Positions 10,733 to 20,251 of a stretch of 64,000 nucleotides of DNA are shown in pieces. The notes beneath the pieces were generated by a model, which saw only the letters and a list, made by a program, of their open reading frames with translations, did no database searches and was not told the origin of the DNA. The stretch's first letter is position 1, and every line of letters starts with the position of its first letter. The stretch is from assembly GCF_024834075.1 (NCBI RefSeq), contig NZ_JANUXR010000001.1:124001-188000 (forward strand). The letters are read 5' to 3'. This DNA comes from Corynebacterium sp. HS2168-gen11. Its GTDB lineage: Bacteria; Actinomycetota; Actinomycetes; Mycobacteriales; Mycobacteriaceae. The position numbers were made by a program, and so were the translations under genes.

Positions 10733-11152
10733 TTAGCTAATATAAGTCACCTTTGAAGTGATCACTCCATAAGTTTCAGCGCCTAGTACCACGATCAGGG
10801 CAAGCACTACCGTGACGAATAAAGCGATATTGTCATAGAACGTCATGCCACGAAGGAAGTACATAATGCCAATAAAGAGCACAATTTTGACCAGCCAGCT
10901 TCCTAATACCACCGCACCAGTGGTCGAAGCATTCGTGCCTGCAGTCAGCAACACGGATATAACGGTCAGCAACACAAAGCTGCCACCAATGGCTGCGCCA
11001 ATCAGCACGCCAAAAATGCCAGGTAGGTCTTTGAAGTAGCCCCATAGTACAAGCGAAAGAATCGTCATGACCACTAACGCACCACTGCCAAGTTTCAAGG
11101 CACGAATAAGCGGACGACGTTGATCATCATAGATTGATGGCGATGGGGTCAT
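10733..11152 (-). CDS. atpI: AtpI-like membrane protein
   Basis: 139 residues with about four membrane helices (GALVVMTILSLVLWGYF, IFGVLIGAAIGGSFVLLTVISVLL, AVVLGSWLVKIVLFIGIMYFL, IALFVTVVLALIVVLGAETYGVI). It matches the small protein found between wecA and atpB in corynebacteria. AtpI proteins help assemble the c-ring and may influence ion supply, but conservation is low and the name rests mainly on topology and position. It follows wecA after 14 bases, so it is transcribed with the upstream genes as much as with atpB. Confidence 0.75.
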   Translation of the reverse strand: MTPSPSIYDDQRRPLIRALKLGSGALVVMTILSLVLWGYFKDLPGIFGVLIGAAIGGSFVLLTVISVLLTAGTNASTTGAVVLGSWLVKIVLFIGIMYFLRGMTFYDNIALFVTVVLALIVVLGAETYGVITSKVTYIS

Positions 11153-11166
11153 GAAGCTTTCTTTCT

Positions 11167-12363
11167 TTAGAGTTGCAGTGACGAAGAATGAGAAGAGTTT
11201 TCCAATGAGTATGCGTTCAAAACTGGCGGTTCATGGCGAGCACGCTTAACAGGCCCCCAAGTAAATATCAATGCACCGATGCCAGCGCATATCATCGCCG
11301 CAATGGCAACCAGCGGTGGCACAATCGAAAAAGCGACCGCACCAAATGCGACAACGGATACCCACATATATAGCACAAGCACCACTCGGCGGTGGGTATG
11401 TCCTAATGACAACAGTCGGTGATGCAAGTGCATTTTATCGGCTGCAAATGGCGATTTTCCCTGGCGCACGCGCCGGACAACTGCCATGGATAAGTCTAAA
11501 AATGGAACAAAGACAGCAGCAATTACCACAATCATCGGTGACATTAAGGCAATCACATCAACGGCGCCGTATAAGCTCATATTGATTTTGCCAGATGCCG
11601 ACGTCGATGCCGCTGCCAGCAATAACCCAATGAGCATCGCACCCGAATCACCCATAAAAATTCGCGATGGCTCAAAGTTATGCGGCAAGAAACCTGCACA
11701 TACACCGACTAAGGCGGCTGCAATAATTGCTGGTGGATACGCTGAAACCGTACCACCTTGATCATGCAAAATAGTTAAGGCGAATACTAAGATCGACCCG
11801 CCTGCGATCATACCCAAACCTGCCGCGAGTCCGTCAAGACCATCAACAAAATTGATGGCATTAATCAACGCAACCGTAAAAAATACAGTGAGCAAGGTTG
11901 ACCAAAACGTATCCAGCACTAGTGTAGTTCCCCCACCAAAGGGAACATAGAGCAGCGTCCAGGTCAGGCCTAATAAGCTCATCACCAATGAACCTAAGAT
12001 CTGGCCGATCAGTTTCGTCACCGCGTCAAGGTCAATAAGATCATCGATGGCCCCGACGATCACAATGACAAAACCACTCCAGATCACTGCATTCATTTCT
12101 GGTGTGATCGGCTGAAAACCACGAGTCAAGGCTGGAAGCTGGTCTGCAAGAAATACTGCTCCGATAAAACCAGTGAACATTGCAATGCCACCTAGTCGCG
12201 GTTTTGGCACTGTGTGCACATCACGATCACGGATTTCACCCATCTGACCAGATTTGATCATTGCGTGACGAATGATTCCTGTCGTCAGATAGGTCAAGGC
12301 TGCTGCAACTAACAGCACCAAGCCAAGTTCGCGCAGTGGGACACCTGCAACACCAGCGCCCAT
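11167..12363 (-). CDS. wecA: Decaprenyl-phosphate GlcNAc-1-phosphate transferase
   Basis: 398 residues. It is a polytopic membrane enzyme of the MraY/WecA family that moves GlcNAc-1-phosphate from UDP-GlcNAc to decaprenyl phosphate. In Corynebacteriales this starts the linker joining arabinogalactan to peptidoglycan. Family motifs are in order: GEIRDRDVHTVPKPRLGG near the N-terminus, GAIDDLIDLD (~103-112), NAINFVDGLDGLAAG (~164-178), FMGDSGAML, and the HLHHRLL loop near the C-terminal third. Start ATG 12363 directly abuts the tsaC stop, indicating translational coupling. Confidence 0.94.
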   Translation of the reverse strand: MGAGVAGVPLRELGLVLLVAAALTYLTTGIIRHAMIKSGQMGEIRDRDVHTVPKPRLGGIAMFTGFIGAVFLADQLPALTRGFQPITPEMNAVIWSGFVIVIVGAIDDLIDLDAVTKLIGQILGSLVMSLLGLTWTLLYVPFGGGTTLVLDTFWSTLLTVFFTVALINAINFVDGLDGLAAGLGMIAGGSILVFALTILHDQGGTVSAYPPAIIAAALVGVCAGFLPHNFEPSRIFMGDSGAMLIGLLLAAASTSASGKINMSLYGAVDVIALMSPMIVVIAAVFVPFLDLSMAVVRRVRQGKSPFAADKMHLHHRLLSLGHTHRRVVLVLYMWVSVVAFGAVAFSIVPPLVAIAAMICAGIGALIFTWGPVKRARHEPPVLNAYSLENSSHSSSLQL

Positions 12364-13014
12364 TTATCGCAAGCTTTCTACCGGGATCTCGAGAACTTCT
12401 GCAATCCGCTCAGCAGTGATTGCACCTTCGCGCAAAAGTCGTGGTGTATTACCAGACAAATCAATAATCGAAGATGCCACACCCTGGTCTGCTTCACCGC
12501 CATCAAGGTAAACATCCACATTTCCACGCAACTGATCATGCGCTGCTTGTGCAGTCGTTGCTGGTGCTTGTCCAGAAATATTGGCTGAGGATACTGCCAT
12601 TGGACCAGTTTCACGCAATAATTCAATCGCAACAGCATGCAGTGGCATACGAATCATCACGGTACCGCGGGTATCGCCTAAGTTCCAGACCAATGATGGT
12701 GCTTGTGGTACCACGATTGATAACGCACCTGGCCAGAATGCTTCGATTAAGGTGCGCAGCTGATTATCGTATGAATGCACTAATCCGCGCGCTGTTTCCC
12801 AACTGCCAACTAACACAGGAACTGGCATATCAGGTCCTCGATTTTTGGTCTTGAGGAGTCGCTCGACCGCTTTAATATTAAAAGCATCGCAGCCGAGACC
12901 ATATAACGTATCAGTTGGAAGTACCACTAAACGTCCGTCACCAACAGTACTGGCAGCGGCTTTAATTCCCTGCTTGCGACTGTCAGGATCACTGCAATCA
13001 TAAATTCTGCTCAC
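12364..13014 (-). CDS. tsaC: Threonylcarbamoyl-AMP synthase (TsaC/Sua5 family)
   Basis: 216 residues. It makes threonylcarbamoyl-AMP from threonine, bicarbonate and ATP, the first step of the t6A modification of ANN-decoding tRNAs. The YrdC-type core is visible: VVLPTDTLYGLGCDAFN near residues 31-47, KNRGPDMPVPVLV, a GTVMIRMP strand, and MAVSSANISGQAPATTA near 138-154. The length fits a TsaC-type enzyme with a short C-terminal tail, not full Sua5. It lies between prmC (39-base gap) and wecA (no gap), as in other corynebacteria. Confidence 0.93.
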   Translation of the reverse strand: MSRIYDCSDPDSRKQGIKAAASTVGDGRLVVLPTDTLYGLGCDAFNIKAVERLLKTKNRGPDMPVPVLVGSWETARGLVHSYDNQLRTLIEAFWPGALSIVVPQAPSLVWNLGDTRGTVMIRMPLHAVAIELLRETGPMAVSSANISGQAPATTAQAAHDQLRGNVDVYLDGGEADQGVASSIIDLSGNTPRLLREGAITAERIAEVLEIPVESLR

Positions 13015-13053
13015 GATAATAGTTTCCCATTCTTGTTGGTATGAGTCACGCTC

Positions 13054-13908
13054 TCACACATTCTCAAGGTTGTTCTCTAGCTTACTCTGTGCGGTGACAA
13101 AGCGCGGCTTTCTTGCCCAATCTTCATGCCCGATAATATCGCGACATCTCCGTTGGGCTAGCATCTGCATGACTGCTTCTTGAGTTGTATCATCATGCTC
13201 AATCCCCAGGATGCCACCAGGACGCAACTGCGCAAGCATTGCATCAATCAAATGCGGCATCATTTCAAGCCCATCAGCACCGCTAAACACTGCCATATGC
13301 GGATCGTGATACACCTCTGGCGCTAAATCGGGCGATTCTGGCACATATGGCGGATTGGAGATAATCATATCCATTGTTTCTGGCAACAGATCTGCTTGCG
13401 TAACATCGCCTTGTAGCACTTTTACCTGCGGATATGCTGCTAGATTGGCACGGGTATACTCCAGCGCATGATCGCTTAATTCTACCGCATAGATAGTTGC
13501 ACGTGTTCCCAATGCTTGCGCCAAATACGCTGCAATTGCCCCGGAACCCGAGCAAAAATCTGCAATTTTCAGTGGCTGTTCCCTATCCAATCTTTGAGCT
13601 GCAGTCACCGCCCAGTGCGCCAACATTTCAGTTTCCGGACGCGGAATAAACACCCCTGGTCCAACCTTAAGCATCACTGGCCCAAATTGTACTGACCCTA
13701 ATAAATGTTGCAGTGGGATTCGTTGTGCACGCTTGACGACGAGCTGCTCAAAAGCTGGAACAAATGTGGCAGCATCAAATGTGCAAAACATCAGTTCAAG
13801 TGGCTCAACACCGAGCACAAATGCGGCAAGTGCTCGTGCATCATGACGCGCCGAAGCCACCCCTGCCGCAGTAAGGGTGGCTTCAGCTTGCGCTAATAAT
13901 TGGCGCAT
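13054..13908 (-). CDS. prmC: Release-factor glutamine methyltransferase
   Basis: 284 residues. PrmC (HemK) methylates the Gln of the GGQ motif in release factors using S-adenosylmethionine. The N-terminal helical substrate-binding domain is followed by a Rossmann methyltransferase with ADFCSGSGAIAAYLA (SAM loop) and the diagnostic NPPY motif in MIISNPPYVPESPDL. It starts 6 bases after the stop of its substrate gene prfA. Start ATG 13908 gives the normal family length. Confidence 0.95.
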   Translation of the reverse strand: MRQLLAQAEATLTAAGVASARHDARALAAFVLGVEPLELMFCTFDAATFVPAFEQLVVKRAQRIPLQHLLGSVQFGPVMLKVGPGVFIPRPETEMLAHWAVTAAQRLDREQPLKIADFCSGSGAIAAYLAQALGTRATIYAVELSDHALEYTRANLAAYPQVKVLQGDVTQADLLPETMDMIISNPPYVPESPDLAPEVYHDPHMAVFSGADGLEMMPHLIDAMLAQLRPGGILGIEHDDTTQEAVMQMLAQRRCRDIIGHEDWARKPRFVTAQSKLENNLENV

Positions 13909-13914
13909 CAGGTG

Positions 13915-14988
13915 TTATTCCGCTTCAAGACGTGCGGCGCGTTCAGCATCACGCAAAGCTGTAAATAAATCATCCAGATCACCGTTGAGAACGGAATCAA
14001 GATTATTCGATTTATAGCCAATGCGGTGATCAGAAATGCGATTCTCAGGCCAGTTGTAGGTGCGAATACGCTCGGAGCGATCCAAGGTACGAATCTGTGC
14101 CGCACGACCTTCAGCTGCCTCAGCATTCGCTTGCTCTTCAGCTAATAATTGCAGGCGAGCTGCCAGCACTTGCATTGCACGAGCCTTGTTTTGAATCTGC
14201 GAGCGTTCCTTTTGACAGGTCACCACAATGCCAGTTGGCAAGTGAGTAATACGCACTGCAGAGTCAGTCGTATTCACGCCCTGACCGCCCTTACCGGAGG
14301 AACGGTAGACGTCGACACGCAAATCCTTGTCGTCGATTTCAACTTCTGCAATCTCATCTGGTTCTGGATAAACCAGCACACCGGCTGCAGAGGTTTGAAT
14401 GCGACCTTGCGATTCTGTGACTGGCACACGCTGCACGCGGTGCACGCCGCCTTCGAATTTAAAGACTGACCATGCACCATCACGTGATGGCTGCTTAGAG
14501 CGAATCGATAAGGTCATGTCCTTGACACCACCAAGATCAGATTCTGCTAAGTCAAGCACTTCAGTTGCAAAGCCATTTTTTTCAGCATAGCGCTGGTACA
14601 TACGTACCAGTTCACCAGCGAACAGTGCGGCTTCTTCGCCACCAGCACCAGCTTTGATTTCCATAACAATATCTTCACTGTCATGTGGATCGCGTGGCGC
14701 TAATAAGTCAGCGAGCTTTTCTTCCAATTCGACAACTTCAGCGGCGAGTCGTTCTTCTTCAGCTTTGAAGTCATTGTCTTCATATGCCATTTCTTTGGCA
14801 TCAGCATAATCAGCACGCGCAGCTTCAAGTTTGTTATTGACCTGCATAATTGGTTGCAGCTCAGAATAACGCTTGGAAAGTTTACGGAATAATGCCTGAT
14901 CGCCCATAGTTTCTGGATCAGACATTTGCGCTTCAATGCCTTGATATTCAGAAACAATGTCATCAACAGCAGATACTTGATTCGCCAA
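13915..14988 (-). CDS. prfA: Peptide chain release factor 1
   Basis: 357 residues. RF1 ends translation at UAA and UAG. The stop-codon-reading PxT motif is PVT at residues 189-191, and the peptidyl-hydrolysis GGQ is at 234-236 ([11 protein letters not shown]). Length and domain order are normal. It starts 3 bases after the rho stop and is followed at once by prmC. Confidence 0.97.
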   Translation of the reverse strand: MANQVSAVDDIVSEYQGIEAQMSDPETMGDQALFRKLSKRYSELQPIMQVNNKLEAARADYADAKEMAYEDNDFKAEEERLAAEVVELEEKLADLLAPRDPHDSEDIVMEIKAGAGGEEAALFAGELVRMYQRYAEKNGFATEVLDLAESDLGGVKDMTLSIRSKQPSRDGAWSVFKFEGGVHRVQRVPVTESQGRIQTSAAGVLVYPEPDEIAEVEIDDKDLRVDVYRSSGKGGQGVNTTDSAVRITHLPTGIVVTCQKERSQIQNKARAMQVLAARLQLLAEEQANAEAAEGRAAQIRTLDRSERIRTYNWPENRISDHRIGYKSNNLDSVLNGDLDDLFTALRDAERAARLEAE

Positions 14989-14991
14989 GGT

Positions 14992-16995
14992 TTAAGCCTC
15001 CTCGTTGTCGGCAGCCATGATTGATGACGATGCAACCTGCATCATAAATTCACGGTTACTCTTGGTTTTCTTCAGCTGTTTGATCAACAAATCAATTGCT
15101 TGCTGGCTATCGAGTGCAGACAAGATACGACGCAGCTTGTGCAGGACGCGTGCCTCATCTGGGCCAAGCAAGAGTTCATCTTTACGAGTACCAGATGGAT
15201 TGACATCCACAGCTGGGAATACGCGACGCTCCGAAATCTTACGATCCAGCTTCAGCTCAGCGTTACCAGTGCCCTTAAACTCTTCGAAGATCACGGTATC
15301 GCCAGCGGAACCGGTTTCTACCATGGCAGTGGCAATGATGGTCAACGATCCACCATTTTCAATATTGCGAGCTGCACCCAAGAAACGCTTTGGTGGATAC
15401 AGCGCATTGGAATCCACACCACCAGACAGAATACGACCTGATGCTGGTGAAGAGTTGTTATAGGCACGGCCCAAACGGGTAATCGAATCCAACAACACTA
15501 CAACGTCTTGACCTTGTTCAACCAGGCGCTTTGCCCGCTCAATTGCAAGTTCTGCAACTGCGGTGTGCTCTGAAGGCGGACGATCGAAGGTAGAAGAAAT
15601 CACTTCACCTTTGACGCTGCGTTGCATATCCGTAACTTCTTCAGGGCGTTCGTCGACAAGCACAACCATCAAGTAGCACTCTGGGTTGTTCGTTGCAATT
15701 GCGTTGGCAATATTTTGCATGATTGTCGTCTTACCAGCCTTTGGTGGAGAGACGATTAATGCGCGCTGACCTTTACCAATTGGCATAATCAGGTCGATCA
15801 CGCGGGTGGTGAGAATCTTTTGCTCAGTTTCCAAACGTAAACGCTGGTTTGGATACAGTGGCGTCAGTTTTGCAAAGTCTGGACGTGCCTTTGCTTCTTC
15901 TACTGTCATGCCATTGACGGTATCCACGCGTACCAATGGGTTGTACTTTTGGCGATTACGACCACGGCCATAGCCACCACGATTTTCATTGCCATCATGC
16001 ATGCGCACGGCACCGGTAATGGCGTCTCCGGCACGCAAGCCAAAGCGACGAATCATTTGGCTATTAACGTACACATCCGCAGGACCTGCATGATAACCAG
16101 AGGTGCGAACAAATGCGACATTGGAATCAACGATATCTAAAATACCGCCAATTTCTTGCAAGTTTTCTTCACGTACTTCGCGTGGATTGTCATCATCATT
16201 ACGCTCGCGATCACGATCACGGCCACGGCGATTCCGACGGCCACGACGGTCGCGGCGATCACCACGATCATTGCGGTCACCACGGTCGTGACGCTCGCGA
16301 CGCTCTTGCTGCTCGCCATCAGTGGTTTGCTCAGCAGCTGCTGATGGTGCTTCTTCGTGCTCCGTCTTGAGATCTGCTGGTGCTTGTGCCTCAGCTGCTA
16401 CGTTGACGGCTTGCTCATCTTCGCGCTCCTCGCGAGTATCGCGCTCTTCGCGATTGTCACGGCCACGACGACGATTGTCACGATCATCCCGGCGCGCACG
16501 ATTTCGACGAGCACGGCGAGCTGCAGAACGAGACTCATAGCGGTTTTCGTTCTGGTTGTCAGAATCTTCAGATTCTTCACTGCCAGATACCTCAGCAGGT
16601 GCATCGGTTGTTGCGTCGACATGCTTGACGACGCGACGGCGGCGTGATTTTTGTTCAGTGTGGACAGCTGGAGCAGCTTCTTCAGAGCCTGATTGTGCAG
16701 TGTCATCAGTGGTTGCCTGCGGCTGCGTGGTTGTGCTTACGCGACGACGGCGAGGCTTGGCGTCTTCTGAAGATTCAACTTGTGGCGCATCTTGATGTGC
16801 TGGGGCTGTTGCCGAAGCGTGTCGCTTGGTGACAGATGCTGCTGACGAACCAGACGCACCATTAATTGCGGTGATGAGATCACCCTTGCGGAGGGCGGAA
16901 ACACCTTTTAATCCAAGGTTTGCTGCAAGTTTACGCAGTTCTGGCAGACGCATAGCAGCTAAGTTACGCTGTGCGCCGGTATCTGTTGTAGTCAC
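14992..16995 (-). CDS. rho: Transcription termination factor Rho with long charged insert
   Basis: 667 residues from GTG 16995, preceded by AAAGGA. The frame is open to 17043 but those residues are not family-like. The N-terminal helical domain (MRLPELRKLAANLGLKGVSALRKGDLI) is followed by a low-complexity region of ~240 residues (about 40-280) full of Arg/Asp blocks such as RRDDRDNRRRGRDN and DRGDRRDRRGRRNRRG. RNA-binding and hexameric ATPase domains come next, with SPPKAGKTTIMQ and LLDSITRLGRAYN. The hexamer loads on naked RNA and terminates transcription. High-GC Gram-positive Rho proteins usually carry such inserts, which bind RNA and relax C-richness needs. The upstream region is discussed separately. 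Confidence 0.96.
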   Translation of the reverse strand: MTTTDTGAQRNLAAMRLPELRKLAANLGLKGVSALRKGDLITAINGASGSSAASVTKRHASATAPAHQDAPQVESSEDAKPRRRRVSTTTQPQATTDDTAQSGSEEAAPAVHTEQKSRRRRVVKHVDATTDAPAEVSGSEESEDSDNQNENRYESRSAARRARRNRARRDDRDNRRRGRDNREERDTREEREDEQAVNVAAEAQAPADLKTEHEEAPSAAAEQTTDGEQQERRERHDRGDRNDRGDRRDRRGRRNRRGRDRDRERNDDDNPREVREENLQEIGGILDIVDSNVAFVRTSGYHAGPADVYVNSQMIRRFGLRAGDAITGAVRMHDGNENRGGYGRGRNRQKYNPLVRVDTVNGMTVEEAKARPDFAKLTPLYPNQRLRLETEQKILTTRVIDLIMPIGKGQRALIVSPPKAGKTTIMQNIANAIATNNPECYLMVVLVDERPEEVTDMQRSVKGEVISSTFDRPPSEHTAVAELAIERAKRLVEQGQDVVVLLDSITRLGRAYNNSSPASGRILSGGVDSNALYPPKRFLGAARNIENGGSLTIIATAMVETGSAGDTVIFEEFKGTGNAELKLDRKISERRVFPAVDVNPSGTRKDELLLGPDEARVLHKLRRILSALDSQQAIDLLIKQLKKTKSNREFMMQVASSSIMAADNEEA

Positions 16996-17474
16996 AGATG
17001 TCCTTTCAGTTTTGCTCCATATTGCCGATCTACCCAAATCCAATATCGAAATAACAACGATATGACGGTAGCGACAAGTGAGCTCTCAGGGGCTTAAGCA
17101 CAATCACGTGGGAGGAAAATCCTCACGTCTGCTTTTGTGCATCATAAGCACATGCCATATTGGTGAGAATGAACAAACAACACAATCGCGAATGCTTAAG
17201 TGTAAAACGTCGTTTCTGTTAGCGATACGTTTTGCCGTTCGGCCATGTTGCAAATCCCGCAATCAACGGTGCAACGTTGGTTCTAACAGAAGGTATTTGA
17301 TTGGAGTGTTCATATGCAGTGTAGCGCACAGATAAGGTACAGGTAAAACCAACACAAAAAATCCTTATTGCTTTACCCCTTCACATCGCAACAGCCTCAC
17401 CTAGCCGGCGAAAACCACTATACTGAGATGAAATATCACAGATACGTTGCAATGAATTTCGATAAGGTGACGCG
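16996..17474. promoter_or_regulatory. Divergent region upstream of rho and the acyl-CoA synthetase gene
   Basis: About 480 bases without a supported gene. On the rho strand it can fold into a long-range stem (17214-17222 with 17283-17291) enclosing two further complementary pairs (see the findings). AAGGTG at 17464-17469 serves the plus-strand gene. No -10/-35 pair could be fixed by eye. Confidence 0.45.
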
Positions 17475-19199
17475 ATGCTTTCGACAATGCAGGAACTTCC
17501 ACTTAATCTCTCCCGCATTTTCATCCATGGCGCCACTGCGTTTCGTAGCACCAAGGTAACGACGTGGGAATCAGACACGTTGCATGAAACCACCTATGGC
17601 GAAATCGCGGCTCGTGCAGCAGCTTTGGCGCACGCTTTACATGATGAACTTGGCATTACAAGCGATCAACGCGTGGCGTCGTTTATGTTCAATTGTGCCG
17701 AACATTTAGAAACATTATTTGCGGTTGCGTGTATGGGCGCGGTGTTTAATCCATTAAACAAGCAATTGATGAATGATCAAATTACGCACATCATTAACCA
17801 TGCGGAAGATGAAGTGATTATCGCTGATCAACGTCTTGCGAAACAGTTGGGTTTCATTCTAGCCACTGGCTGTCCTTCCGTTCGTGCTGTGGTTTTTATT
17901 GGACGCGCAGATATTCAGCCAGCAACATCGTTTATTCCGGATCATATTCGCTGTTATTCTTACGAAGCGCTACTTGACGGCCGTAGTACTACGTACCCGT
18001 GGCCAAAAATGCCAGAAACTGCTGCCGCAGCCTTGTGTTATTCCACTGGTACAACTGGTGCGCCAAAAGGTGTTATTTATTCACATCGCTCCATCTATTT
18101 GCAGTGCTTGTCGCTGCGTACCACTGATTCTTTGGCAATTTCACATACTCAATCATTTTTATGTTGTGTGCCGATTTATCACGTACTTTCCTGGTGTGTT
18201 CCAGTGGCTGGCTTTATGACTGGAACTCCACTAATTTTTCCAGGCGCTGATCTTTCTCCAGCTTCGCTTGCACAATTAATCGAAGCTACCCATCCTCGCA
18301 TGGCAAATGGTGTGCCAACCTTATGGATTGAATTAATGGTGCACTATTTAAACCATCCACCTGCTCGTATGACACTGCAGGAAATTTTTTCAGGCGGCTC
18401 TGCGGTGCCGCCTGTATTAATGCGAATGTGGGAAGAACGCTATGGTGTGGACGTTATTCAAGTTTGGGGTATGACCGAAACGACGTCGGTAAGCTCAGTT
18501 GCGCGTCCACCGGCGGGAGCTTCTGGTGAAACACGCGAAGCGTATCGGACCAGTCAAGGACGTTTCCCGGCTTCGGTGGAATATCGTGTGGTCAATGATG
18601 GCCAAGATGTTTCAGGTACGGACCGTCAGCACGGTGAGATTCAAGTTCGCGGTCATTGGGTTACTGGCAGTTACTATCGCTCCCCTTCTGAACAAGCAGG
18701 TGGGACGGCACATATTTTCCGTAATGGCACAGTGGATACGGCACCAGAGCAATTTACCGAAGATGGGTGGTTACGGACCGGCGATGTGGGCACAGTCACC
18801 AGTGATGGATTCTTAACTGTGCATGATCGAGCGCGTGATGTCATTCGTTCTGGTGGCGAATGGATTTATTCCACTCTTTTGGAAAATGAAATTATGGCAG
18901 CACAAGCGGTGGTGGAATGTGCCGTCATTGGATATCCAGATCCCAAATGGGGTGAACGCCCGCTTGCCGTGACAATCTTAGCCAGCGGCATTGAGCCTAC
19001 TGCGACTACTGCTGAACGATTACGCCAGATTTTGCGTGAAAAGTTCCCATCCTGGATGATTCCTGAGTATTGGGCGTTTGTCGACGAAATTGATCGCACA
19101 TCAGTTGGGAAGTTCGACAAGGTGGATCTTCGCAAACATCTTGCCGCCAACGAGTTCGATATTATTGCACTTCCTGGCCCTGGGCAGCGAAGCTCATAG
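17475..19199 (+). CDS. Medium/long-chain fatty-acid-CoA ligase (AMP-binding family)
   Basis: 574 residues. It is an adenylate-forming ligase that activates a fatty acid with ATP and joins it to CoA. The phosphate-binding loop YSTGTTGAPKGVIYSHR lies near residues 189-205, followed by GMTETTSVSS, the hinge motif TGDVGTVTSDGFLTVHDRARDVIRSGGEW, and the C-terminal catalytic lysine region SVGKFDK. It resembles AlkK-type medium-chain enzymes. ATG 17475 has AAGGTG six bases upstream. It is alone, divergent from rho and convergent with thrB, with a shared terminator at 19262. Substrate length cannot be read from sequence. Confidence 0.88.
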   Translation: MLSTMQELPLNLSRIFIHGATAFRSTKVTTWESDTLHETTYGEIAARAAALAHALHDELGITSDQRVASFMFNCAEHLETLFAVACMGAVFNPLNKQLMNDQITHIINHAEDEVIIADQRLAKQLGFILATGCPSVRAVVFIGRADIQPATSFIPDHIRCYSYEALLDGRSTTYPWPKMPETAAAALCYSTGTTGAPKGVIYSHRSIYLQCLSLRTTDSLAISHTQSFLCCVPIYHVLSWCVPVAGFMTGTPLIFPGADLSPASLAQLIEATHPRMANGVPTLWIELMVHYLNHPPARMTLQEIFSGGSAVPPVLMRMWEERYGVDVIQVWGMTETTSVSSVARPPAGASGETREAYRTSQGRFPASVEYRVVNDGQDVSGTDRQHGEIQVRGHWVTGSYYRSPSEQAGGTAHIFRNGTVDTAPEQFTEDGWLRTGDVGTVTSDGFLTVHDRARDVIRSGGEWIYSTLLENEIMAAQAVVECAVIGYPDPKWGERPLAVTILASGIEPTATTAERLRQILREKFPSWMIPEYWAFVDEIDRTSVGKFDKVDLRKHLAANEFDIIALPGPGQRSS

Positions 19200-19261
19200 T
19201 AGGTGCATATTCCTCCACCATTCTTGTGCTGCGATCATGTTCACGCTCACGGCTTGAGATG

Positions 19262-19301
19262 AAAAACATCTCCACTTTCCAATCAAGTGGAGATGTTTTT
19301 T
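19262..19301. terminator. Bidirectional terminator between the acyl-CoA ligase gene and thrB
   Basis: A perfect 16-bp stem (19262-19277 with 19285-19300) with a 7-base loop is flanked by A runs on one side and T runs on the other. It lies between convergent genes and can work in both directions. Confidence 0.9.
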
Positions 19302-19316
19302 GTGCAAGCCTTCGTG

Positions 19317-20246
19317 CTAGGCGTGTGCTGTATTTACATCAGTGACTTCATAGTGCACTGGATCTGCAACAGTTAATGCAAAAACAGCTAAGCCTTCGTC
19401 TTGGGCAGCTTGGATTAAATCAGGGCGCACAGGTTCTGTCGATAACGCTAAACAGGTTGGTCCTGCACCTGATACAAATGCTGCGTAGCCTGCTTCACGT
19501 AAAGTTTTAACCCACTTGGTTGTGGTTGCTAAAACTTCAGCTCGATATGGTTGATGCAAGCGGTCTTCAGTTGCGGCCATCAACAATGATGGATCATGCT
19601 GCAGGGCAACTGTCAGTAAAGCGCTGCGTGCAGCATTGAATCTTGCATCGAGATGCGACACGTTTGATGGTAATACTTTCCGAATTTCTGCGGTTGATGC
19701 ATGGAAATTCGGGACAAATGCAGTCGCTTGAATCTCAGGATGAACTGGCAAGGTTACCGCATGATACTGCGGATACTCCTCTTGAGTATCAGTCCAGGAC
19801 ACTACTGCATGACCGAGTACTGATGCTGAGGAATTGTCGGGATGACCTTCATATTCTGCAGCCATTTGTACCAGCTGATCGGTGCTAAACACTTCACCGG
19901 CAAGCGCATGACCTGCGATCACACCTGCGGTTGCCGCGGCTGCTGAAGAACCAAGTCCACGTGATTGTGGAATGGTGTTATGACACACAACTTTCAAACC
20001 AGGTGCAGTTTCTCCTGCTGCAGCCAAAGTTGCAATACAGGCTTTAACCACGAGATGCGAGGCATCAAGTGGTAATTCGCCTTCGCCTTCACCATAGACT
20101 TCTACGATCAAGCCGTCATCAATGACTTCAATTTCAACAACATCATAAATGCTTAACGCCAGCCCGAGGGTATCAAATCCAGGACCTAAATTTGCTGATG
20201 AACCTGGAACTCGTACGGTTACTTTGCGTCCAACTGGGATCGCCAT
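19317..20246 (-). CDS. thrB: Homoserine kinase
   Basis: 309 residues. It phosphorylates homoserine with ATP, the second-last step of threonine synthesis. It is a GHMP-family kinase with the N-terminal [19 protein letters not shown] motif, the ATP loop [16 protein letters not shown] near residues 89-104, and a C-terminal [10 protein letters not shown] motif. It starts 5 bases after the hom stop, in the hom-thrB operon typical of corynebacteria. Confidence 0.97.
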   Translation of the reverse strand: MAIPVGRKVTVRVPGSSANLGPGFDTLGLALSIYDVVEIEVIDDGLIVEVYGEGEGELPLDASHLVVKACIATLAAAGETAPGLKVVCHNTIPQSRGLGSSAAAATAGVIAGHALAGEVFSTDQLVQMAAEYEGHPDNSSASVLGHAVVSWTDTQEEYPQYHAVTLPVHPEIQATAFVPNFHASTAEIRKVLPSNVSHLDARFNAARSALLTVALQHDPSLLMAATEDRLHQPYRAEVLATTTKWVKTLREAGYAAFVSGAGPTCLALSTEPVRPDLIQAAQDEGLAVFALTVADPVHYEVTDVNTAHA

Positions 20247-20251
20247 AGTGT

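Noticed and set aside
17475..19199. Recent horizontal insertion of the acyl-CoA ligase between thrB and rho
   Set aside because: This interval is variable in corynebacteria, but there are no repeats, mobile genes or clear codon shift here to support a recent event.
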